DNA from: an uncultured Treponema sp.
GTDB lineage: Bacteria > Spirochaetota > Spirochaetia > Treponematales > Treponemataceae
Direction of reading: 5' to 3'
NCBI GenBank assembly: GCA_905372265.1
Contig: CAJPOL010000032.1
Coordinates: forward strand, 1-16,516
Length of the DNA stretch: 16,516 nucleotides
Position 1 is the stretch's first letter. Each line of letters starts with the position of its first letter. Positions 6,391 to 13,799 of the stretch are shown here, in pieces. The notes under the pieces are model-generated. The model made no database searches and had not been told where the DNA came from. It saw only the letters and a program-made list of their open reading frames with translations. A program made the position numbers and the translations under genes.

Positions 6391-7116
6391 TTAGACCTTT
6401 GCGCTGTACTCATAAGGAAGCGGCACGATCTGACCGACTGAAGAAATTTCAACCAATTGCTTCAACGTGTCTTTTACGATGGCAGTCTGCATTTCCTTAT
6501 CGTTCGGCCGTCCGGCATTTGCGCCCATCGGAACAAGCGGAGCGACCGCACGCGGGGTTCCGTTCTGGCGGACAACAGGAGGTAATGCTGCGATGATGAT
6601 TGTAGGAATACCCGATTCCTCTATCGCTCTCTGTACAATAACAGCTGAGCGGTGGCATGTGCCTCACCCAGCGGTAAGGAGAACAGCATCGACATTCTCC
6701 TTCTTTAACCTCCTTGCGATTTCAGGGCCCGTTTCTTCGGTGAACTTTGCTTGGTCACCGCCGCCGCCCATAAAGCCGTATAACACGGGGGCAACTTCTT
6801 TTATGAAGCCTTCTTTTGCCAGCTCCTGAAGCCGTTCAATCGGGAACATACAGTTGATGTCCTTATTGACGTCGCCGTTGTCGTATCCACCGTGCGAAAC
6901 CATCAATTCATCGGCTTTTGCAGTACCGGGCACTTCGCGGAAGCTGAAATCGCCTGCAAGATTAAAGCGCTTATCGGTCTTTAAGTGAATACCGGCGGCG
7001 CTCGCAATGGCGACTCTCATATCTTTTAATTGTTTCGTAACCGGCGTCCATACGGGCGGCGGCGTAATAGGAACAAAAATTTCAGACTGGAGTCCTTTAA
7101 TTGTAGTAAGACTCAT
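6391..7116 (-). CDS. prdB: D-proline reductase selenocysteine subunit PrdB (in-frame TGA read as Sec)
   Basis: PrdB carries the selenocysteine of D-proline reductase, which with the pyruvoyl of PrdA cleaves the C-N bond of D-proline to give 5-aminovalerate. The frame runs from ATG 7116 (GAGGAGG six to seven bases upstream) to a TGA at 6664-6666. Beyond it the same frame continues with clear coding character to TAA at 6391: GTCHRSAVIVQRAIEESGI, then PRAVAPLVPMGANAGRPND. Reading TGA as Sec151 gives a 241-residue protein with a U-G-T-C redox motif (Sec151/Cys154), the family's length and motif as I recall it. A hairpin at 6625-6651 is a candidate SECIS. The start overlaps the end of the small gene upstream by 20 bases, implying coupled translation. 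Automated annotation would truncate it at residue 150. Confidence 0.94.
6625..6651 (-). promoter_or_regulatory. Candidate SECIS element in prdB
   Basis: Starting 12 bases after the TGA (6664-6666), CGCUC pairs with GAGCG (outer 5 bp) and CUGU with ACAG (inner 4 bp), with small bulges between. The apical loop is UAUUGU, which carries the GU often seen in bacterial SECIS loops. Placement immediately 3' of the UGA inside the coding region fits bacterial SelB-dependent recoding. Confidence 0.7.
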
Positions 7117-7390
7117 CTTTATCCTCCTCGTATACAAAATTCGTTGGCTTTCGTGTTACTGCAAGCTCACGGTACTTAGGATTAACCTCAGCGCGCAGCA
7201 CCTCAGGGAAACTCATCATAAAGCCGACCTCCATTCCGAGTTCAAGCTCGTAATCGGTTATCAGCATACGCATCGGGATTCTCAAATATCCCATTCTTCC
7301 CTTTAAATCAATGCCGACCGCTCCGCTTTTCAGCTCCACGATAACGCCTTCAACGTAACGCTCGGTTGAAATATATTTCAAACCGTTCAT
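7097..7390 (-). CDS. Small conserved protein of the proline reductase operon (CBO2463/CBO2479-type)
   Basis: This 97-residue protein is encoded between prdA and prdB, where clostridial prd operons also carry a small gene. I believe it is the family named after CBO2463/CBO2479, but this is from memory. It is probably a small beta-rich domain: GVIVELKSGAVGIDLKGRMG followed by RIPMRMLITDYELELGMEV, with an acidic, tyrosine-rich tail (EEDKDESYYN). There are no cysteines, signal peptide or membrane segment. The ATG follows the prdA stop by three bases, with AAGGA inside the prdA end. Its 3' end overlaps prdB by 20 bases and holds the prdB ribosome binding site. Function is unknown; the location suggests a role in assembly or maturation of the reductase. 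Confidence 0.75.
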   Translation of the reverse strand: MNGLKYISTERYVEGVIVELKSGAVGIDLKGRMGYLRIPMRMLITDYELELGMEVGFMMSFPEVLRAEVNPKYRELAVTRKPTNFVYEEDKDESYYN

Positions 7391-7393
7391 TAC

Positions 7394-9250
7394 TTAGGCA
7401 TCCTTTTCGTAGATTTCCGCGCGTTTCTTGCTCTTTTCAAGCACCTGCTCGTTATCTTCAAGCGGAATCTTAATGTTCAATGCTTTTTCGATGAGTTCAA
7501 TATTATTCATCTTCACATTGTTATTCCACTTCCGTTCCGCAGGCTTTACTTCTTCTCCTGCCATGACCGATTTGAGCATTGCCAAAGCGCGGATTGCATC
7601 TTCCGGCGCCAAACAGTTGTTTTCAAGAATTTCGTTCTCAATTCCCTGTTTGGATTTGTTGTTATCGATCATGTGGGTCATATACTCGTTACCGACAACC
7701 AGCGCTCCCTGCACGGCGCAGAAAGACATACCGACTACCGGAATACCGCGCATACCGACTTGTTCGTGATGCGATGCAAAGTCGATGTGGTTATTTCCGA
7801 AACCTTCAGTAGTGATGATCACACCATCGGGGTCAACAGCTTCAACGGTCATACCCAAACGGCGGGATACATAGAATTTTTCGGCATTGATCTGCGGAGA
7901 ACCGACAAACAATACGCCGCAAAGGTCTATTTCTTCGTCCGCCATCGCAGCCAGTACGAGCGGCTCTCTGAAGTAGTGGCGCGAGGTTTCCTTAGAAGCC
8001 GGCCCGATACAGGTCAGCGCGTGGATACCGCCGTCAAGAACTTCCAACGGAGAGAGCATAACAGGCACGTTTCCAAGGTCAACGTTCGGCTTTGCTCCGA
8101 GCGTTCCAACCGGCTCAACCGGAAGGATGAGGTTGTCGTGCATAGCACCCTGTCCCATAATCTCTTTGCAGATAAGAACTTTCTTCTTACCCTTATGGCG
8201 CTTTTGTACAAACTCTTCGGTATTGACCACCAATGATTCGTCCACTTTCTTTAATGCCTGACGGATTTCTTCGGTGATAATATCGCTTGCACGGTGCGCA
8301 GCGAGAGGACCAGGCCGTTCCATGTTGGTATGAGCTTTGATGGTAACCTGTGTTTTAATGAAGATTTCGCCTTTGTCGGGAGAACCGGGTCTGCCCCACA
8401 TGATATTGCGATCCATCGGACCTTCGGAAGAACCGAACTCACCGATCTGAACGCCGCCTTCATCGGTACCGGTAACCATGAAGATAGCTCCATCGATTAC
8501 ACGGGTAACGCCTGAACCGAGCTCGCCGGATTCTTTTACAGCGATCGGCTGTACGTCCATAATAGTTTCCGAGTAGGTAGAATATTTATCGGGCGTGATG
8601 ATTTCAAGTTTCAAATCCACTACCAGCTTCTGGGTTTTAACAGCTTCTTTTTCGATGCCTTCGCGGATATACAGCGTTGTACCTTCAATCTTGGTTTCAG
8701 GCCCGCGCTTTACTTCGGTGATCTTAAAGTGCTTCCGTACTAAGGAACGCACCGTTTTTTCGCCTGCTGCTCCGGCAGCCGATTCACCGGCAACACCGGC
8801 GGCGGATACACCGTGAGAAGCAGCTCCTGCTGAGTGAGAACCGCCGGCCGCTCCCATCGGAATTTCCAAATGGATGCCTTTTCCTTCGGCTATGTCGATT
8901 TTCAAAACACCGGAAGAAGCGGAAGTGCATGACGATTGCACGGCAGCAACCGGTGCAGACGCTGTTTCAGCAGCGGCAGGGGCACTGCCTGATGCCGCTT
9001 GAACACCATCGACAACCGCTTTTGTAAGCGGCGTCAGCGCATCGACTGTTTTTGTCAACTTAGCGCCGAGAACCTCTCCGATTTTTAAGCAATCTTCAGG
9101 GATTTTCAGTAAACCGGAATCGACTAAATCAGGAAAAATAGCCGGATCTTCCAAGTTGGAAGGTTCGATTTTTGTTCCTGCCTCAAACCGGCAGCATGAA
9201 ATGGCCGGGTCATTTGCATGCTTCATTGCGGTTTCTTTCGTGATAGACAT
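7394..9250 (-). CDS. prdA: D-proline reductase proprotein PrdA (pyruvoyl subunit precursor)
   Basis: This 618-residue proprotein is cleaved in the family at an internal cysteine, giving a large N-terminal subunit and a small subunit whose N-terminus is the catalytic pyruvoyl group. Here the site is Cys414 in HALTCIGPASKETSRHYF, predicting a 413-residue and a 205-residue piece, in line with the roughly 45 and 23 kDa subunits known from Clostridium. The N-terminus contains a CCRFEAGT motif and KIPEDCLKIGEVLGAKLTKTVDALTPLT. Residues about 84-165 form an Ala/Gly/Ser-rich linker around a short lipoyl-like segment. Together with PrdB it reduces D-proline to 5-aminovalerate in the cytoplasm. AGGAGG lies seven bases before the ATG. 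prdC ends 41 bases upstream and the small prd gene starts three bases downstream. Confidence 0.96.
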   Translation of the reverse strand: MSITKETAMKHANDPAISCCRFEAGTKIEPSNLEDPAIFPDLVDSGLLKIPEDCLKIGEVLGAKLTKTVDALTPLTKAVVDGVQAASGSAPAAAETASAPVAAVQSSCTSASSGVLKIDIAEGKGIHLEIPMGAAGGSHSAGAASHGVSAAGVAGESAAGAAGEKTVRSLVRKHFKITEVKRGPETKIEGTTLYIREGIEKEAVKTQKLVVDLKLEIITPDKYSTYSETIMDVQPIAVKESGELGSGVTRVIDGAIFMVTGTDEGGVQIGEFGSSEGPMDRNIMWGRPGSPDKGEIFIKTQVTIKAHTNMERPGPLAAHRASDIITEEIRQALKKVDESLVVNTEEFVQKRHKGKKKVLICKEIMGQGAMHDNLILPVEPVGTLGAKPNVDLGNVPVMLSPLEVLDGGIHALTCIGPASKETSRHYFREPLVLAAMADEEIDLCGVLFVGSPQINAEKFYVSRRLGMTVEAVDPDGVIITTEGFGNNHIDFASHHEQVGMRGIPVVGMSFCAVQGALVVGNEYMTHMIDNNKSKQGIENEILENNCLAPEDAIRALAMLKSVMAGEEVKPAERKWNNNVKMNNIELIEKALNIKIPLEDNEQVLEKSKKRAEIYEKDA

Positions 9251-9291
9251 AGAAAAACCTCCTATACGTAGTTTTTGTCTAAAGCCTTAAT

Positions 9292-10563
9292 TTATTGTTT
9301 TTTACGATACAATCTGTGTCCGCCAGCGCGGAGTGTGTGATCTGTTGAATGATATACCGGAACTCCTACCCGAGGAGCTGTACTTGCGACGGTATTCGTT
9401 CAATCTTCACAGGTGCCGGTAAGAATTACCTCAGCACCGTTCTTTTTTAGGAAAAGAACCTTCTCCGCTTGACCGGGGCACACACCCGGAAGATCGCATC
9501 GCAACCGACCATTCACATCAACCATACGCTTGCACGTTGTTTCGGCAACAACTTGAGCGCCCATACCGGCTGCGATTTCTTTTAAGCGGTCAATCCCCGC
9601 TCCGCATTCGCATCCGATAACGCCGATTTTCCTTGTTTCTTGGGGGAACGGCATACTGACAAGTATACCGCCTAATGTTTTTACAATGGGCGCATCAGCC
9701 TCTCCGTGCTTACCGGTAAAAGGCCCGCCGAGAACTATCTCTCCGTGCGGTTCAACATAGCCGCCGCATTTTTCGATATATTCCTGTACGGAAGAACCGA
9801 GCGGAACATCTAAGAAAACTGAAGGATTTTTAACCAGTCCGCCGACTGTAATGTCTTTTGTAATCACCGGCCGTTTTAAGTCAACCGCCTGTACGATATT
9901 TTTAATTGTTTCGACGTTTGAGATAACCGCATTTGCCGTACTTGGGAGAGCGCCCGGTTCCAGTACCGTTCCCAGTATCTCACGTATAATAACGCGCTCA
10001 TCGCCCGCAGGGTACATATCCGGCAAAATCTTTACAGAGATATTCGGAATTTCCTTACACGCCTTACCGAGCGCCGTCAATGCTTTCAAATGCTTTGTTT
10101 TAATAACAATATATCCCGTATCGGCCTGCACAATATCCATAACGATTTGCACACCGCGGATAATAACCTCAGGATGCTCCTCTATAAATTGAATATTATG
10201 ATGCAGCAACGGTTCGCACTCTGCAGCGTTTGCAATAACCGTGCCGTGCGGAATCGGCTTACCCAGCTTAACATGAGTAGGAAACCCTGCCCCGCCTGCA
10301 CCGACAATACCGGCCTCTTTAATCAACTCCAATGGAGTAGCGGCAGTAAGCGGCATAAATGTATCCGGCTGCACATCGGCTGCTTCGATACTAATACGGG
10401 CGTCATCTACGCACACAACCTTTCCGGCAACACTTGCATGGATATTAGCTCCAAGACCATTCAGTTCTGCAATTATTTGTCCCCGCAGTACCGAATCGCC
10501 TTCTTTTACAAGTGGCTTCGAGGGTGCGCCTACATGCTGCCGTAATGGAAACACATACTTCAC
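9292..10563 (-). CDS. prdC: Proline reductase-associated electron transfer protein PrdC (RnfC-like, in-frame TGA read as Sec)
   Basis: PrdC resembles RnfC and is thought to pass electrons from NADH, possibly linked to the Rnf complex, to proline reductase. In order it has a lipoyl/barrel-sandwich-like N-terminus (about 1-60), a 51K/SLBB-type core with GAGGAGFPTHVK and NAAECEP (about 85-120), and a cysteine-rich C-terminal domain (Cys318, 320, 344, 356, 362, 385). A TGA at 9400-9402 interrupts the frame. Reading through as Sec388 gives C-E-D-U and a further 35 residues (TNTVASTAPRVGVPVYHST and a His-rich tail) to TAA at 9292, for 423 residues in all. A SECIS-like hairpin follows at 9361-9379. 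The start is GTG at 10563, with AGGGGG six bases upstream. It is the first gene of the cluster, behind a strong promoter. Confidence 0.92.
9361..9379 (-). promoter_or_regulatory. Candidate SECIS element in prdC
   Basis: AGCUCCU pairs with AGGAGUU (7 bp including one G-U) around the 5-base loop CGGGU, starting 20 bases after the TGA at 9400-9402. The loop has GGU, as in bacterial SelB-binding loops. It lies within the extended reading frame and supports reading the TGA as selenocysteine. Confidence 0.68.
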
Positions 10564-10632
10564 CCTAATCCCCCTAAAAATAAGAATTGAGAAAATACAA
10601 CACTACATACCCGCTGTATCTTTCTTTTCTTC

Positions 10633-10660
10633 ATTATACCATGAAGATTTTGGTTGTCAA
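10633..10660 (-). promoter_or_regulatory. Near-consensus sigma-70 promoter of the prd cluster
   Basis: On the minus strand TTGACA (10655-10660) and TATAAT (10633-10638) are both perfect and separated by 16 bases. The predicted leader to the prdC GTG is about 60 bases. Two AT-rich inverted repeats (10662-10690 and 10693-10711) lie immediately upstream. A promoter this strong suggests control by repression or by upstream factors rather than by need for an activator. Confidence 0.8.
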
Positions 10661-10661
10661 G

Positions 10662-10690
10662 GAAAAATATCATTTATCGGTATATTTTTC
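10662..10690. repeat. AT-rich inverted repeat adjoining the prd promoter
   Basis: GAAAAATAT (10662-10670) and ATATTTTTC (10682-10690) are perfect inverted arms with an 11-base centre, ending one base from the -35 box. It could be an operator or upstream activating site for prd. Read from uvrD, it could also act as a weak AT-rich terminator. Confidence 0.4.
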
Positions 10691-10692
10691 TA

Positions 10693-10711
10693 TTGATAAA
10701 ATATAAATCAA
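10693..10711. promoter_or_regulatory. Inverted repeat with TTGAT/ATCAA half-sites upstream of the prd promoter
   Basis: TTGAT (10693-10697) and ATCAA (10707-10711) are inverted with a 9-base AT-rich spacer. The half-sites recall CRP/FNR-type boxes, but the spacer is longer than the four bases of FNR sites, so the family of any binding protein is unclear. Confidence 0.25.
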
Positions 10712-10737
10712 CTAAAAAATATAGTGTTCCCTATATG

Positions 10738-12987
10738 CTATTCGTCAACACGAAACAGTTCGTTCTTTTGATATGCGGGGAAGAAACGTTTTTGGCCGCC
10801 GGTTTCAAACTGTACGGTGATAACAAGTTCCCCGCCGGTTTGACGGGACTGAACGATATAACCGTACCCGTAGTCGTCATGAAAGATGCGCTGTCCGCAT
10901 TTCCAGAGCAAAGCCTCTTCATTGGCAGGAGATACAAAACCCGCTGCGGGACTTCCGGAGCTTTCCAAAAGATCGCCGTCAATTTCCGCTAAAAAGCTGC
11001 TCGGCTCCATATATGAAAGTCTACCGTACATCCGCCGCGCTGCACAACTGGTCATGTAAAGAGAATCTTGAGCGCGGGTACAGGCAACATACATCAACCG
11101 CCGCTCTTCTTCCATATCCTCACCATATGTATCGTTACGCGGAAAGACACCGTTTTCAAGGCCGGTGATAATCACATTGCGGAACTCAAGCCCCTTGGTA
11201 TTGTGCATCGTAATCAACTGCACCGCATCGGTATCATCGGCGCTTTCGGCAAGGCTGCGATCAAGCTCAATATGCTCAAGGAAAGCGGTTAGTCCTTCCT
11301 GAGTGCAAGGGTACAGCGAGGAGGTGTTGATCAGCTCCTGTAAGTTTGCCGTCTTCTGCGTCCCCATCACCTCATCCTGATTTTGATGATAGGTTTCTAA
11401 ACCGGTCTGCTTGATAACTGTGAGCACAAAAGCGGCTAGTCCTTCTCCCGGCTGTAATGCCGATGCTGTTTCAGTTTCTCCTGCAAGCGCCCGGCGAAGC
11501 GAATACAGCGTATTTAAAAACTCACGCAATGCGGTTCCTGCTTTTTTAGAAAGCGCAAGCTGTGAAGCTGAAGCAAGCAGCACGGTGATAAAATCGTCTT
11601 TTACGGCTGCCGCCCGTGCGCTGTTGTTCTCATCTTCATCGGATATATTCCGTACAACAGATTCTTCTTGCGGCGCCTTTTGCAAAGAGCCGAAAAGTGC
11701 TGCACGGACATGTGCAATCAGCTTATTCTGTGTCGTTTCTCCGATACCGCGCGCAGGCTTATTCACCATCCGGCGGAATGCTATTTCATCGCAGCCGTTT
11801 GCAATAAGCGCCAAAAGCGCAAGCGCATCTTTTATCTCCTCACGTTCATAGAATTTAACCGTACCGACCACTTTGTGCGGAATCTTCTGATGCAAAAAGG
11901 CTGTCTCAAAGCTGAGCGATTGTGCATTGGTGCGGTAGAGGATAGCCCAATCGGAATAAGCGCCGCCTTTTTTAACTGCCGCTTTGATAAGCCGTATGCA
12001 CAATTCAGCTTCGGCGTCCTGAGTCGGCAGATAGTATACGCAGGGCTTTTGCCCGTTGGTTCCGCGCGCTGCGATAAGGGTTTTCCCGAGCCGCCCCTCG
12101 TTCCGGGAAACAATGGAGTCGGCGACGCGCAGAATCGGCTCGTATGAGCGGTAATTCCGTACCAGCCTGATAATTTTTGTGTTTTCAAAATGGCGGTCAA
12201 AAGTGAGGATGTTTTGTACTTCGGCTCCGCGGAACCGGTAGATGGACTGATCGTCATCGCCGACTACGCACACATAGGTGTCCGTGCCGGTCAGTTCTTT
12301 TAAAAGTTGAAATTGGGCGCCGTTTGAGTCTTGATACTCGTCCACGAGGATAACCTTGAAGCGGTTATGCAGCTGCCGTGCGATTGCGGGATGTTCCTGC
12401 AACAATCTTACCGGCAGCATGATAAGGTCGCCGAAGTCGGCGTTTCCCGTTTCCTGTAAACGCTGCTGATAAGCGCGGTATATCGCGGCAAATTCAGGAT
12501 CGGGACTGATCATTGTAAGCTGTGGGCTGTCAGGGGTCAGGCAGTAGTCTTTGGCGCGGGATATTTTCCGCATAAACCCTTGCGCCTCCTGCTTATTGAG
12601 CTGCGGCTGAGCCTTCATTAAAAGCGTTACGGTATCTTCATCGTCGTAAATGGTAAAATTGGGAGAAAGCCCCGCCCATTCGGCATAACGGCGCAGCATC
12701 CATGCACCGAAAGAGTGAAATGTGCGGATAATAGACCTGCCCGCCCGTTCATCAAGCGCCTGCGCCCGTTCCGCCATCTCGCGCGCCGCTTTGTTGGTAA
12801 ACGTAACCGCCAAGATCGATTCAGGGCGCACTTCTTGTTCCGCAATCAGCCATGCAATTTTTGTTGTGATTACCCGCGTTTTCCCCGATCCCGCGCCTGC
12901 TAAAATCAGCAGCGGCGAACCGGTATGACACACTGCCTGAAGCTGTTCAGCATTTAACGCCGATAGATAGTTGCAGTCATTTTCCAT
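10738..12987 (-). CDS. UvrD/PcrA/Rep-family ATP-dependent DNA helicase
   Basis: This 749-residue superfamily 1A 3'-5' helicase probably acts in DNA repair and in removal of replication obstacles. The motifs are in order: Q-motif LNAEQLQAV, Walker A AGAGSGKT (30-37), Ia TFTNKAAREM, II DEYQDSN, III GDDDQSIYRFRGA, IV RNYRS, V TMHNTKGLEF and VI EERRLMYVACTRA. The C-terminus has a PcrA-like small basic domain (GQRIFHDDYGYGYIV). Length is normal for PcrA/UvrD. A charged low-complexity insertion (about residues 430-465, with EDENNSARAAA) lies in the 2B-like region. The ATG at 12987 has AGGA seven bases upstream and a perfect TATAAT 20 bases upstream. Choosing between the names uvrD, pcrA and rep is not possible by eye. 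Confidence 0.93.
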   Translation of the reverse strand: MENDCNYLSALNAEQLQAVCHTGSPLLILAGAGSGKTRVITTKIAWLIAEQEVRPESILAVTFTNKAAREMAERAQALDERAGRSIIRTFHSFGAWMLRRYAEWAGLSPNFTIYDDEDTVTLLMKAQPQLNKQEAQGFMRKISRAKDYCLTPDSPQLTMISPDPEFAAIYRAYQQRLQETGNADFGDLIMLPVRLLQEHPAIARQLHNRFKVILVDEYQDSNGAQFQLLKELTGTDTYVCVVGDDDQSIYRFRGAEVQNILTFDRHFENTKIIRLVRNYRSYEPILRVADSIVSRNEGRLGKTLIAARGTNGQKPCVYYLPTQDAEAELCIRLIKAAVKKGGAYSDWAILYRTNAQSLSFETAFLHQKIPHKVVGTVKFYEREEIKDALALLALIANGCDEIAFRRMVNKPARGIGETTQNKLIAHVRAALFGSLQKAPQEESVVRNISDEDENNSARAAAVKDDFITVLLASASQLALSKKAGTALREFLNTLYSLRRALAGETETASALQPGEGLAAFVLTVIKQTGLETYHQNQDEVMGTQKTANLQELINTSSLYPCTQEGLTAFLEHIELDRSLAESADDTDAVQLITMHNTKGLEFRNVIITGLENGVFPRNDTYGEDMEEERRLMYVACTRAQDSLYMTSCAARRMYGRLSYMEPSSFLAEIDGDLLESSGSPAAGFVSPANEEALLWKCGQRIFHDDYGYGYIVQSRQTGGELVITVQFETGGQKRFFPAYQKNELFRVDE

Positions 12988-13007
12988 AATATCATCCTAA
13001 TGGAGAT

Positions 13008-13013
13008 ATTATA
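13008..13013 (-). promoter_or_regulatory. Probable -10 box of the helicase gene
   Basis: TATAAT on the minus strand, 20 bases before the helicase ATG. No good -35 is found at 16-18 bases spacing (best CTGGCT), so the promoter may be weak or may rely on another factor. Confidence 0.4.
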
Positions 13014-13302
13014 AACTGTTTTGCCATACTAAGCCAGCCTTTTACAGGGCAAATACCCCCTTGCATCTCAGAGCTGTATGCCGTATACTCAGTAGCTAGT
13101 AATGAATATATTGGATTTTATTTATAATATAGTTACATATCTTGATTTTCCTATTATGTGTAGTGCGCTCAGTATTAAAAAGAAGGTTAAGCAGAGCTGA
13201 ACAGTGAGAAACGCAGATAAAGGTGCGCTCCTTCTTACTTTCGATGCGGCGTATTATAAACAAACTTTTTTTAACGGCGCTGCTCATTGTGGACGAGCTT
13301 TT

Positions 13303-13310
13303 GCCGATAA
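13303..13310 (+). promoter_or_regulatory. Candidate flagellar sigma-28 (FliA) -10 box of fliS
   Basis: GCCGATAA is an exact match to the sigma-28 -10 consensus, 39 bases before the fliS ATG, leaving room for a leader with its ribosome binding site. No TAAA-like -35 is found at the usual 15-base spacing, which lowers confidence. The flagellar function of the downstream genes supports it. Confidence 0.42.
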
Positions 13311-13349
13311 TCAATAACGAATTCATATGCGATTGCATGGGGGATAAAG

Positions 13350-13796
13350 ATGAGTTATAACAGTCAAGCCTTAACAGCATATAAAGAAACGCGCGTTAAA
13401 ACCGCAAGTCAAGGTTCTCTTATTATTATGCTGTATGATGAGGGTATCAAGCACATTACTCTCGCTCTGGAAGGCATGCCTGAAGGGAAGATTGAGCCCG
13501 AGAATATTGAACGGATCCATCAACATATTTTAAGAGCGCAAGATATTATAACAGAACTGATGGCTTCGCTGAATATGGAACAAGGCAAAGAGATTGCCTC
13601 TAATTTATTTTCGCTCTATTCTTTTTTTAATCAACAGCTTTTTCAGGCAAATATGAAAAAAGATCCTGAACCGCTTGTAATGATTAGGGAAATGATGGAA
13701 GAATTGCGAGAGGCCTGGCAGCAAGTAATCAATTCCTCTGCAGCAGCAAACAGCGAAGTAAAACCGGTTCCGGCCGGTATCAATATAGCGGGGTAA
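13350..13796 (+). CDS. fliS: Flagellar export chaperone FliS
   Basis: FliS binds the C-terminus of flagellin in the cytoplasm and keeps it unpolymerised until export. The 148 residues begin with MSYNSQALTAYKETRVKTAS, then GSLIIMLYDEGIKHI, both typical of FliS (the Y-x-x-x-x-V-x-T-A-S and LIxMLYDG-like motifs). The rest is a four-helix bundle pattern with LNMEQGKEIASNLFSLYSFF, which resembles the usual L-d-x-e-x-G-e-I-A-x-N-L-x-x-L-Y signature. The C-terminal 20 residues are an Ala/Pro-rich tail. GGGGGAT lies four bases before the ATG. The next gene starts three bases after its stop, so the two are co-transcribed. In spirochetes it would serve the periplasmic flagella. Confidence 0.92.
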   Translation: MSYNSQALTAYKETRVKTASQGSLIIMLYDEGIKHITLALEGMPEGKIEPENIERIHQHILRAQDIITELMASLNMEQGKEIASNLFSLYSFFNQQLFQANMKKDPEPLVMIREMMEELREAWQQVINSSAAANSEVKPVPAGINIAG

Positions 13797-13799
13797 TAT

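Larger units (their letters stand above)
12988..13349. other. Intergenic region between the divergent helicase gene and fliS
   Basis: This 362-base gap separates two divergently transcribed genes. It holds a helicase-side TATAAT (13008-13013, minus strand) with only a weak -35 match, and a flagellar-type -10 box (13303-13310, plus strand) ahead of fliS. GTGCGCTC occurs twice as a direct repeat 60 bases apart (13163-13170, 13223-13230). AAGAAGG and CCTTCTT arms are also present. I see no convincing gene, tRNA or known RNA motif in the middle. Confidence 0.6.

Noticed and set aside
6467..6829. 120-codon plus-strand frame across the prdB TGA
   Set aside because: Antisense to prdB; the Sec readthrough explains this region better.
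6664..7137. prdB as a 157-residue protein ending at TGA and starting at 7137
   Set aside because: The start at 7116 has the better ribosome binding site, and the frame continues with family-like sequence beyond the TGA.
9292..9402. Reading the prdC TGA as a sequencing frameshift or true stop
   Set aside because: The frame stays open in phase for 35 more codons with a SECIS-like hairpin and a C-x-x-U motif, as expected for PrdC.
13163..13230. GTGCGCTC direct repeats as a regulatory array
   Set aside because: Only two copies of 8 bases with unrelated flanks; could be chance.
13244..13360. Plus-strand frame of 38 codons running into fliS
   Set aside because: Too short, no clear Shine-Dalgarno, and it carries the flagellar -10 box within it; not supported as a gene.
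13096..13380. Minus-strand open frame of 94 codons in the helicase-fliS gap
   Set aside because: It overlaps the fliS start, has no ribosome binding site or recognisable motif, and looks compositionally random.
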